Assembly (NCBI GenBank): GCA_946405675.1
Contig: CAMJIC010000082.1
Location: 1-10,040 of the forward strand
Length of the DNA stretch: 10,040 bases
Reading direction: 5' to 3'
Source of the DNA: an uncultured Clostridia bacterium
Lineage (GTDB): Bacteria > Bacillota > Clostridia > Lachnospirales > Lachnospiraceae
This document shows, in pieces, positions 1-5,506 of the stretch; position 1 is the stretch's first letter, and the number at the start of each line of letters is the position of its first letter. The translations under genes and the position numbers were made by a program. The notes under the pieces are model-generated. The model was not told the origin of the DNA and did no database searches. It saw nothing but the letters and a program-made list of their open reading frames with translations.

Positions 1-1280
1 AGATGTCCATCAGAGATGCGCTGTATACCCTGATGCTGGAGTCTGCGAATGATACGGCGAACGCGCTGGCGGAGTACGTGGGCGGTTCTATGGAAGGCTT
101 TGCCCAGATGATGAATGACAAAGCTGCGTCGCTGGGATGCACGGGGACTCACTTCTCCAATCCATCCGGGCTTCATTCCGATGACCACTATACGACGGCT
201 CATGATATGGCGCTGATCGCGCAGGCAGCTTACGCGAATGAGACGTTCCGCACGATCTGCGGCACGGTGGAGTATGAGGTTCCTCCCACCAATATGTATG
301 AGGAGACGCGCTACCTGGTGAACCATCACCAGATGCTGCGCACGGACAAGGAATATTACACCAGCTGGTGCACGGGCGGGAAGACCGGCTTTACGCAGAT
401 GGCGTGGAATACCCTTGTCACGTTCGGAGAGAAGGATGGAAAGAGGCTGCTCTGCGTCCTGCTTCACGGGAACGGCGCAGGACAGAATTATCTGGAAACG
501 ATCGACCTTCTGAATTATGGCTTTGACAACTTCCAGCATGTCTATGTGGGAGAAGGTGCGCAGGACAGGACGCTTGCCTCTTTGATGAATGTCCGGTATC
601 TTGGGAAGGCAGCGTCCCTGGAAGCACCGGAGCTGTCCCAGGTGGTTTCCCATACCGGCGGATCCAGCATGGCGTCTGTCCCGGTGGGCGCGGATGCTTC
701 TGAAGTGACGATCTCCACCGGAAGCGCGCCGGCTGCGCCTGGGGAGTCTTCGGTGATCCCATATTTGTATCATGGCTGGCCGGTTGGAAATATGACGCTG
801 GGTGTCAATGTAGTGAACCTGAACCTGTCTTATCCGTGGCAGACGGTTGTGCGTGTCCGGGCAGAGGGCGAGACGGGGGACAAGGAAGGAAGCATCAAGG
901 ATACCAGCGATATTGTCTGGCAGGATGTGGGCAATTTTGCCAGCCGGAATGTGGAAAAGATCCGCGTATTTGTCGTGGAGAACCGGAGAATCCTGATTCT
1001 TGTCGTCGGACTGACGGTGATCGTCCTTCTGCTGTTTTTGCTGATGTTCCTTCTGCGTTCCACGAGGGATTACCGGTCCAGAAAGAAGATGCGGGCTGCC
1101 AGGGAAGAGGCGCTTCGGCTGGAGGAGGAGATCGATGCCAAGTCGACGGAGGAAATAGAACAGGAGCTGCGCCGTGCCATGGCGATGGAGGAAGAGACTC
1201 GCACGAAGGAGGATTGGAAAAATGATCCGGGCCTTCAGGACCTGGATCTGTCGGATCCGCCGGAAGAATCAAAGAAGTAA
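1..1280 (+). CDS. D-alanyl-D-alanine carboxypeptidase (DacF/PBP5-like, S11 family), 5' end outside the window
   Basis: This is a serine carboxypeptidase that removes the terminal D-Ala from peptidoglycan stem peptides on the outer face of the membrane. Only the last 426 codons or so are present; the reading frame is open to the window edge, so the signal peptide and the catalytic SxxK motif lie upstream. Numbering from the Met at position 3, the second motif SAN is at residues 14-16, the family block FSNPSGLH at 51-58, and the third motif KTG at 127-129. After the catalytic part comes a C-terminal domain, a hydrophobic segment at about 330-351 that should be the membrane anchor, and a charged Glu/Lys-rich tail of about 70 residues, probably cytoplasmic and coiled-coil-like. 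Classical PBP5 proteins use an amphipathic helix; a true membrane segment with a long charged tail is the clostridial variant as I understand it. The family call is firm, the precise paralogue is not. Confidence 0.93.
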   Translation, partial: MSIRDALYTLMLESANDTANALAEYVGGSMEGFAQMMNDKAASLGCTGTHFSNPSGLHSDDHYTTAHDMALIAQAAYANETFRTICGTVEYEVPPTNMYEETRYLVNHHQMLRTDKEYYTSWCTGGKTGFTQMAWNTLVTFGEKDGKRLLCVLLHGNGAGQNYLETIDLLNYGFDNFQHVYVGEGAQDRTLASLMNVRYLGKAASLEAPELSQVVSHTGGSSMASVPVGADASEVTISTGSAPAAPGESSVIPYLYHGWPVGNMTLGVNVVNLNLSYPWQTVVRVRAEGETGDKEGSIKDTSDIVWQDVGNFASRNVEKIRVFVVENRRILILVVGLTVIVLLLFLLMFLLRSTRDYRSRKKMRAAREEALRLEEEIDAKSTEEIEQELRRAMAMEEETRTKEDWKNDPGLQDLDLSDPPEESKK

Positions 1281-1286
1281 TGATTA

Positions 1287-1350
1287 CTGGTGTCGCGTCT
1301 CAATGACTTTTGCATGATTAACATCAAAAGTCATTGAGACGCGACACCAG
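1287..1350. repeat. Perfect inverted repeat, 26-bp arms, just after the carboxypeptidase stop
   Basis: The left arm is 1287-1312 and the right arm 1325-1350, perfectly complementary over 26 bp around a 12-nt spacer. Three further pairs (1314-1316 with 1322-1324) leave a 5-nt loop. It begins 6 nt after the stop codon of the carboxypeptidase gene. No run of T follows on either strand, so it is not a canonical intrinsic terminator, though such a stem could still stop RNA polymerase or protect the 3' end of the mRNA. The flawless arms suggest a dispersed extragenic palindrome or a protein-binding site. No other copy occurs in the window. Confidence 0.85.
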
Positions 1351-1429
1351 GCAGATCATATATTAACTGCTGCACCCCGCTGCACCCCTGTCCGGATCCG
1401 GATTCTCTTTCCTGCATGAAGGAGGCAGG

Positions 1430-1492
1430 ATGCTTCTGAAGAGTTCAGGAGCTGTCATGAAATCGGCTTTACAGCGAAATGCGAATTCTTGA
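1430..1492 (+). CDS. Possible 20-codon leader ORF ahead of the recombinase-like gene
   Basis: An ATG at 1430 stands 4 nt after GGAGG (1421-1425, part of AAGGAGG) and opens 20 codons ending in TGA at 1490-1492. The peptide (MLLKSSGAVMKSALQRNANS) resembles nothing I know. It ends 80 nt before the recombinase-like start and is in another frame. The Shine-Dalgarno sequence is the only support. It could be a leader peptide, a remnant, or chance. A TTGACA hexamer (1489-1494) overlaps its stop codon and might be a -35 box for the next gene, but I see no convincing -10 at the right distance. Confidence 0.2.
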   Translation: MLLKSSGAVMKSALQRNANS

Positions 1493-1572
1493 CAGGTTCT
1501 TATCTTCGGAAGAGGATCCAGATGCCGGAGTGGCATAACAATTACGGATGACATCGTATAAGGAGCTGGAGA

Positions 1573-2310
1573 ATGAACTGGGTTGCACCAATCAAGGATG
1601 AGGAGACGCTGAGACGGTATGAGCAGGAGCTGATGAATCTTGATCCGAAGTATTTCATCATGTTCCGGCTGGGGGTTGGAACAGGACTGCAGGTTCAGGA
1701 ACTGCTGAAGCTTTCTGTGGGGGATGTAAAGGGAAAGGAGATCCTTACCGTATATCTGGGCACAAAGCGTGTCAAACGGTCTTATTGCTTTGAACCGGAT
1801 CTGAAAGCCGTGATCGAGGAATATACGGCTGAAAAGGAGGACGACACGCCGCTTTTTGTCGGCCACAGAAACCGTGCGATCTCAAGGGAGCAGGCATACC
1901 GTGCCATGAAGTCTGCGGGACAGAAGCTGGGACTTGGCTCTGTGGGCGCTCAGACGATGAGGAAGACCTTTGCCTGGAAGTACTATAAGAATACGGGAGA
2001 TATCGCCTACCTGACACATCTGCTCAACCATGCGTCGCCTTCTGTCACCTTCCGCTTTATCGGAGAAAAACCGAAGGTGGATACGATTGCCTCTACCATG
2101 ACACCGGAGGAAAATGTGCGGGCCAGGCGCAGTCTCTTTGAGGGCGGCTCAGGGATCAACCGTATGGAATATATCAAGGATACGATGAATCTGCTGGAGG
2201 ATGAGCTGGAGAATCCCGGGAATGATGACGCGTTCTATGGGAGAGTGGAAGCTCTTTTGAGGAGCATAGAAGACCTGATCAGTGACTTTTATATTGACAG
2301 GGCCGTCTGA
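1573..2310 (+). CDS. Tyrosine recombinase/integrase-fold protein, probably catalytically inactive
   Basis: The 245-residue protein matches the catalytic core of tyrosine recombinases and lacks the usual N-terminal SAM-like core-binding domain. Box I reads TGLQVQELLKL (37-47), where the family has TGLR; the catalytic Arg is Gln40 (CAG at 1690-1692). Lys65 in the following beta-hairpin may be the conserved Lys. Box II reads QTMRKTFA (127-134): the His of HxxR is Gln127, while Arg130 is kept. The next block LLNHASPSVTFRFIG keeps His153 but has Phe162 (TTT at 2056-2058) nine residues later, where the Tyr nucleophile belongs. An acidic tail of about 60 residues follows. The start is supported by AAGGAG at 1560-1565 and an in-frame stop just upstream. 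Strand cleavage should be impossible without the Tyr, so a DNA-binding or accessory role is my inference. The frame is intact, which argues against simple decay. Confidence 0.85.
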   Translation: MNWVAPIKDEETLRRYEQELMNLDPKYFIMFRLGVGTGLQVQELLKLSVGDVKGKEILTVYLGTKRVKRSYCFEPDLKAVIEEYTAEKEDDTPLFVGHRNRAISREQAYRAMKSAGQKLGLGSVGAQTMRKTFAWKYYKNTGDIAYLTHLLNHASPSVTFRFIGEKPKVDTIASTMTPEENVRARRSLFEGGSGINRMEYIKDTMNLLEDELENPGNDDAFYGRVEALLRSIEDLISDFYIDRAV

Positions 2311-2340
2311 AGGGGACTTCTGTATTTATGAACAGAACCA

Positions 2341-2473
2341 GTAACTGTTCAGGACAGCCCGAAGCACTTGCTGCTGAGGGCGTATGAAAGTATAAATTAA
2401 GTGGCATCGGGCGATTCAGGATGCGAAGCATCACCCGATGCGTAACTGTTCAGAACAGGTTCTGAACAGTTAC
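2341..2473 (+). repeat. 133-bp MITE/REP-like dispersed element, copy A
   Basis: This element begins 30 nt after the recombinase-like stop. It matches the reverse complement of 6599-6731 over its full 133 bp with 11 mismatches and no gaps (122/133, 92%). Its ends are inverted: GTAACTGTTCAG at 2341-2352 and CTGAACAGTTAC at 2462-2473. Inside are a nested hairpin (GCATCGGG at 2404-2411 with CCCGATGC at 2434-2441, enclosing GATGC-GAA-GCATC at 2420-2432) and a perfect palindrome at 2442-2473 with 15-nt arms GTAACTGTTCAGAAC and a 2-nt centre. It has no coding capacity. It may be a miniature inverted-repeat transposable element or a REP/BIME-type palindromic element. No clear target-site duplication flanks it. 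Confidence 0.85.
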
Positions 2474-2492
2474 CAGAATCATACAGAATCTG

Positions 2493-2522
2493 CAGCCGTT
2501 CAGAACTGGTTCTGAACGGCTG
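2493..2522. repeat. Perfect palindrome of the GTTCAGAAC family
   Basis: The arms CAGCCGTTCAGAAC (2493-2506) and its complement (2509-2522) flank a 2-nt centre. The core GTTCAGAAC-nn-GTTCTGAAC is shared with the palindrome ending copy A, 19 nt upstream, but the outer bases differ and still pair, which looks like compensatory change and suggests a conserved hairpin or dyad. The T-rich run on the minus strand (complement of 2524-2529) lies beside it. Confidence 0.7.
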
Positions 2523-2523
2523 T

Positions 2524-2603
2524 AAAAAACTGACAGACGAAACCGTATCCCGCCTGGAGGACCTGGAGGGGTGTCCGCCCAAGGAGATACGGCTTCGTCT
2601 GTC
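2524..2603 (-). terminator. Candidate terminator of the minus-strand exonuclease gene
   Basis: An 18-bp inverted repeat (2532-2549 with 2586-2603, one mismatch) encloses a 36-nt loop. Read on the minus strand the stem is followed 2 nt later by six T (complement of 2524-2529), as in an intrinsic terminator. It lies about 215 nt beyond the exonuclease stop at 2818-2820, with no closer candidate. The large GC-rich loop, with an internal GGAC/GTCC pairing possibility, is unusual for a terminator, so the stem may have another role. Confidence 0.5.
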
Positions 2604-2627
2604 GCTCATTTTAACCACATTATCTGA

Positions 2628-2645
2628 ACTCCGGGAATCCGGAGT
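2628..2645. repeat. Small perfect hairpin
   Basis: The arms ACTCCGG and CCGGAGT (7 bp) close a GAAT loop. There is no T run on either side. It sits between the long inverted repeat and the direct repeats in the exonuclease 3' flank; its function is unknown. Confidence 0.4.
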
Positions 2646-2714
2646 ATCTGGCTGGTGATGGATGGAAGGACGCTGCGCCGTTGCAGCGGTCACATCTATG
2701 CCAACGGTCATACC

Positions 2715-2803
2715 GCAGGCTGTCACGCTGGCGGGTGTGTGGTCCTCATCCCTGATATGTCCTTTTCTACTTGACGCAGGCCGTCACGCTGGCGGGGGTG
2801 TGT
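2715..2803. repeat. Short direct repeat, two copies 61 bp apart
   Basis: Positions 2715-2735 and 2776-2796 share GCAGGCyGTCACGCTGGCGGG with a single difference, followed in both by a GTGTGT run. The 40 nt between them do not match each other. No gene is evident across 2604-2817. This may be a duplication remnant. Confidence 0.55.
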
Positions 2804-2817
2804 ACCGCGAAGCCGTG

Positions 2818-3783
2818 TCAGTTCGTCCGGTGCATCTTCCGCCTGTGGCGGAGTGTTTCCTGCTTTTTCCGGGTCGTATCGACATCCTCCTGGGTTGCTG
2901 CCCGTGTTGTCTTGACCACATACCACTGATCGTCCGCATTCTGCCGGATGCGGATCTTGCTGCGGAACAGGCCGTGCTCCGGGCAGCTGGCGATGCACAG
3001 GTAATTGCGTCCGTTGTCCGAGAACCACCGGATGGTACGGCGGATCCTCTGGCCGCAGACCAGGCACCTGGTTGAGGTAACGACCCGGTCTTTCATGACG
3101 GCTTCCCGCTCCGGGAAGGACTTCGAGATAAACTTGACATAATTGTCGTAGCGTACAAGGATCTCTTCGCTGCGCCTGGAAGGTGTGTGGTAGGTATCGA
3201 TCGAAGTATGCTTCTTTACATCCTCAGGGCGCATGAGCTCGAAGATCCGGGCTGTATACCGGGCATCGGAAAACGCGTCGTGGAATTCTTCGGTCTTTTC
3301 AATCTGCAGAAAATCGACTGCCCAGGCAAGGGATCTGCGCTTCTTCCCGTCTTCATGCTCATAGGAGAAAATCTTCTGGATGTCCCTGTAGAAAAATGGG
3401 AACGGGAACGGCCAACGTCCTGTGAGGTTGCCATGGTCGATGTGCCAGCGCACGTTTCTCTGCAATTCTGTCAGGTCGCCGGGACCCCAGGTGCAGAAAA
3501 CGGGAGCATCGCCGCACCATATGAGAAAATCCGCGAAAACATGCGGGAAGGTGCGTTTCCCTTCAAAATCTTCTTCCGTCATGTGTATGACACTGCGTGT
3601 CATATAATGAAGCTTGCGGTACAGGACGGGACGGATGGTTTCGTGAAAGGAACTGACCTCATGAAAGGACGCATCCAACTTGACTGCCCCGATCTCGATG
3701 ATCTCAAAGGGCAGCTTCGGGTCTTCTTTTTTCTTTCCGTAAGGACATTGGTTCCATTCCAAATCCAGAACAATATAGTTCAA
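2818..3783 (-). CDS. DEDDh-family 3'-5' exonuclease with C-terminal zinc-ribbon-like segment
   Basis: This protein should remove nucleotides from 3' ends of RNA or DNA using two metal ions. With the chosen start it has 321 residues. Exo I is YIVLDLEWNQ with Asp7 and Glu9, Exo II is in WGPGDLTELQRN with Asp103, and Exo III is HDAFSD with His168 and Asp173, so all DEDDh residues are present. A C-terminal block has Cys240-x2-Cys243 and Cys263-x3-Cys267-x2-His270, which looks like a zinc ribbon. The open frame runs to a TTG at 3810, but that codon lies in a hairpin and has no ribosome site. TTG at 3783 gives MNYIVLDLEWNQ, the usual N terminus of the family, behind GGAAAG with 10-nt spacing, so I prefer it. 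No ATG lies near. Eri1/KapD-like exonucleases are the nearest named relatives; the true substrate is unknown. It is transcribed alone, divergently from the ATPase gene. Confidence 0.87.
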   Translation of the reverse strand: MNYIVLDLEWNQCPYGKKKEDPKLPFEIIEIGAVKLDASFHEVSSFHETIRPVLYRKLHYMTRSVIHMTEEDFEGKRTFPHVFADFLIWCGDAPVFCTWGPGDLTELQRNVRWHIDHGNLTGRWPFPFPFFYRDIQKIFSYEHEDGKKRRSLAWAVDFLQIEKTEEFHDAFSDARYTARIFELMRPEDVKKHTSIDTYHTPSRRSEEILVRYDNYVKFISKSFPEREAVMKDRVVTSTRCLVCGQRIRRTIRWFSDNGRNYLCIASCPEHGLFRSKIRIRQNADDQWYVVKTTRAATQEDVDTTRKKQETLRHRRKMHRTN

Positions 3784-3799
3784 ATCCGCAACACTTTCC

Positions 3800-3834
3800 G
3801 ATCCTGCCAAAGGCTACGGCCGGCTCTCAGGATC
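3800..3834 (-). promoter_or_regulatory. Hairpin just upstream of the exonuclease start
   Basis: GATCCTG and CAGGATC form a perfect 7-bp stem at 3800-3806 and 3828-3834, with a short GCC/GGC stem possible inside. On the minus strand it ends a few nucleotides before the GGAAAG ribosome site and the TTG start at 3783, so it could affect translation of the exonuclease. No T run follows. Confidence 0.35.
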
Positions 3835-3964
3835 TGTTTCCCTGGCCGACAGGTAATCGTTTCACAAAACAGGGGATGAGGGAGCATATACATATGTTTA
3901 TGAGATATTCCGCAAACCATGCGCAGCGTTTCATTCAGAGACTGTTTGGATGCCTCATATCCTT

Positions 3965-4101
3965 GAAGAAAAGATGCTTTTCTCACCGGCAAGGGAGCCG
4001 GGGAGAAACCCGCCTTCGGCGGGTACGCTCCTTCTGGGCTGGGCGGTGTACGGTTCGCCTCCGCTTGATGCGGAGACGAACCTATGCTTTTTTCCCTCAT
4101 T
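3965..4101 (-). ncRNA. Candidate structured leader or small RNA, minus strand
   Basis: About 120 nt are packed with hairpins: 3981-4006 (TCTC and CCGGC stems), 4008-4024 (ACCCGCC/GGCGGGT), a weaker GTAC-closed one near 4023-4051, and 4053-4081 (GTTCG and CTCCGC stems around one mismatch). In the minus-strand transcript the 5' segment complementary to 4087-4095 can pair with the 3' segment complementary to 3965-3973 (8 of 9 positions), closing a multibranch structure. The 3' segment could instead fold locally (3968-3973 with 3977-3982), which would be a switch-like alternative. A near-consensus minus-strand promoter stands immediately upstream. I do not recognise any known riboswitch class. 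It may be the exonuclease mRNA leader (about 318 nt to its start) or an independent RNA; I saw no good terminator at its end. Confidence 0.35.
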
Positions 4102-4107
4102 GGATTT

Positions 4108-4136
4108 AGTATAACTGGAAACTTCATTTTCGTCAA
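4108..4136 (-). promoter_or_regulatory. Sigma-A promoter, minus strand
   Basis: On the minus strand the -35 TTGACG (complement of 4131-4136) and the -10 TATACT (complement of 4108-4113) are separated by exactly 17 bp, with one mismatch to each consensus hexamer. The predicted start is near 4101, directly before the hairpin-rich region, and there is no other minus-strand gene than the exonuclease downstream. A weaker alternative nearer the gene is TTGCGG (3910-3915), 17 bp, TGTATA (3887-3892). Confidence 0.65.
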
Positions 4137-4271
4137 TTTGCTCATGAAAATTTCTGAAATTCGTCAAAATCTACATAGAAAACAGCGGATTCGTTTTTTG
4201 TAGGCGTTTTGCACGTCTGGTTCACTAAAATTTTGTAAACTTAAGCAATGGTGTGTTTCAGCTGCCTGCGG

Positions 4272-4277
4272 TATACT
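4272..4277 (+). promoter_or_regulatory. Possible -10 box of the ATPase gene
   Basis: TATACT is a five-of-six match to the -10 consensus, 45 nt before the ATG at 4322. No good -35 box lies 16-18 bp upstream and there is no TG extension, so the promoter may need an activator or lie elsewhere. The region 4138-4271 is AT-rich and I see no gene in it. Confidence 0.3.
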
Positions 4278-4321
4278 TGCAATAGTTGTAAAAAACCATA
4301 GCCTAGTTGGAGGAAATTCAG

Positions 4322-5425
4322 ATGGCAAGCTTATCCCTGGAACACATTTGCAAGGTTTATCCGAATGGTTTTGAAGCAGTTAAGGACTTCAATCTTGAGA
4401 TCGCTGACAAGGAGTTCATCATCTTCGTCGGTCCCTCCGGATGCGGAAAGTCAACAACGCTTCGTATGGTCGCAGGACTTGAGGAAATTTCCTCCGGTAC
4501 CCTGAAGATCGGTGATCGTGTAGTCAATGACGTAGAGCCGAAGGATCGTGATATTGCCATGGTCTTCCAGAGCTACGCTCTTTATCCGCATATGACGGTA
4601 TATGATAACATGGCATTCTCACTGAAGCTGAGAAAGACTCCGAAGGATCAGATCGACAAGATGGTCCGCGAAGCTGCCAAGATTCTTGACCTTGAGAAGC
4701 TTCTTGACAGAAAGCCGAAGGCTCTGTCCGGTGGTCAGAGACAGCGTGTTGCCATGGGACGTGCCATTGTCCGTAACCCGAAGGTTTTCCTGATGGACGA
4801 GCCGCTGTCCAACCTGGACGCGAAGCTCCGTGTTCAGATGAGAACGGAGATCTCCAAGCTGCATCAGAGACTGGGTGCTACGATCATTTACGTTACCCAT
4901 GACCAGACCGAGGCTATGACGCTTGGTACCAGGATCGTCGTCATGAAGGACGGCGTTGTCATGCAGGTCGATACCCCGCAGAATCTGTACAATAAGCCGG
5001 CGAATCTGTTCACGGCCGGATTCATCGGATCTCCGCAGATGAACTTCCTGGATGCCAAGGTTCTTCAGGATGGAAGCCTGGATCTTGGACAGGCAGGCAA
5101 GGTTGCCCTTCCGGCTGAGAAGTCCAAGAAGCTGGTTGACGGCGGATATGTTGGAAAGACCGTTATCATGGGTGTTCGTCCTGAGCATCTGAATGATGAT
5201 CCGGAAGTTGTTGCGAAGAGCAATTCCGTACTGGATGCGAAGATTGAAGTTTACGAGCTTCTGGGTGCGGAAGTATTCCTGTATTTCACGATCAACGGCT
5301 CCAACATGACAGCTCGTGTCAATCCGAAGACTGACGCGAGGACCGGATCTGAGGTCAAGTTCGCGATCGATGTGGACAAGGTTCATGTATTCGATAAGGA
5401 AACCGAGCTGACGATCACCAACTGA
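4322..5425 (+). CDS. Sugar ABC transporter ATP-binding protein, MalK/MsmK/UgpC family
   Basis: The 367-residue cytoplasmic ATPase energises carbohydrate ABC importers. Walker A is GPSGCGKST (37-45), the Q-loop Gln83 is in VFQSYALYPH, the signature LSGGQ is at 135-139, Walker B VFLMDE at 155-160, the D-loop SNLD at 163-166 and the switch His193 in VTHDQ. The C-terminal 130 residues carry the MalK-type regulatory OB-fold, including GVRPEHL. The frame extends to a TTG at 4307, but that codon is inside the ribosome site; ATG 4322 sits 8 nt after TGGAGGA (4308-4314). No permease or binding-protein gene is next to it, which fits a shared ATPase serving several sugar importers, as known for MsmX of Bacillus subtilis and MsmK of streptococci; that role here is inference. 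Codon use is more biased than in neighbouring genes, suggesting high expression. A strong terminator follows. Confidence 0.95.
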   Translation: MASLSLEHICKVYPNGFEAVKDFNLEIADKEFIIFVGPSGCGKSTTLRMVAGLEEISSGTLKIGDRVVNDVEPKDRDIAMVFQSYALYPHMTVYDNMAFSLKLRKTPKDQIDKMVREAAKILDLEKLLDRKPKALSGGQRQRVAMGRAIVRNPKVFLMDEPLSNLDAKLRVQMRTEISKLHQRLGATIIYVTHDQTEAMTLGTRIVVMKDGVVMQVDTPQNLYNKPANLFTAGFIGSPQMNFLDAKVLQDGSLDLGQAGKVALPAEKSKKLVDGGYVGKTVIMGVRPEHLNDDPEVVAKSNSVLDAKIEVYELLGAEVFLYFTINGSNMTARVNPKTDARTGSEVKFAIDVDKVHVFDKETELTITN

Positions 5426-5447
5426 TCATATTCTTGTAAAGTCTGAG

Positions 5448-5473
5448 GGCCGTCCCGCCGGGGCGGCCTTTTT
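5448..5473 (+). terminator. Intrinsic terminator after the ATPase gene
   Basis: A 9-bp stem, GGCCGTCCC (5448-5456) with GGGGCGGCC (5460-5468), including one G-U pair, closes a 3-nt loop and is followed at once by five T (5469-5473). It lies 22 nt after the ATPase stop. Confidence 0.9.
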
Positions 5474-5506
5474 ATGATTAAGGAAGGAAGAGCGAGGACA
5501 TTTCCC

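Noticed and set aside
2442..2473. LexA/SOS box within the GTTCAGAAC palindromes
   Set aside because: The Gram-positive LexA site has GAAC and GTTC separated by four bases; here the spacing is two, and the sites lie 3' of genes and not in promoters.
2397..3075. Open frames of 109-137 codons on both strands across the exonuclease 3' end
   Set aside because: They overlap the exonuclease gene in other frames or cross palindromic repeats, have biased Pro/Arg/Ser-rich composition and no plausible ribosome site.
3780..4167. Open frames on both strands over the hairpin-rich region (70-121 codons)
   Set aside because: Their translations are low-complexity readings of GC-rich hairpins with no domain-like pattern; the structured-RNA reading with a strong promoter explains the sequence better.
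4197..4213. Catabolite-responsive element (cre) upstream of the sugar ATPase gene
   Set aside because: TGTAGGCGTTTTGCA only loosely fits the cre consensus, with mismatches at conserved positions, so it was not annotated.
4619..5386. Long minus-strand open frame (255 codons) opposite the ATPase gene
   Set aside because: It is the antisense shadow of a highly biased, unmistakable ATPase gene; similar antisense frames lie opposite the regulator and metK genes.
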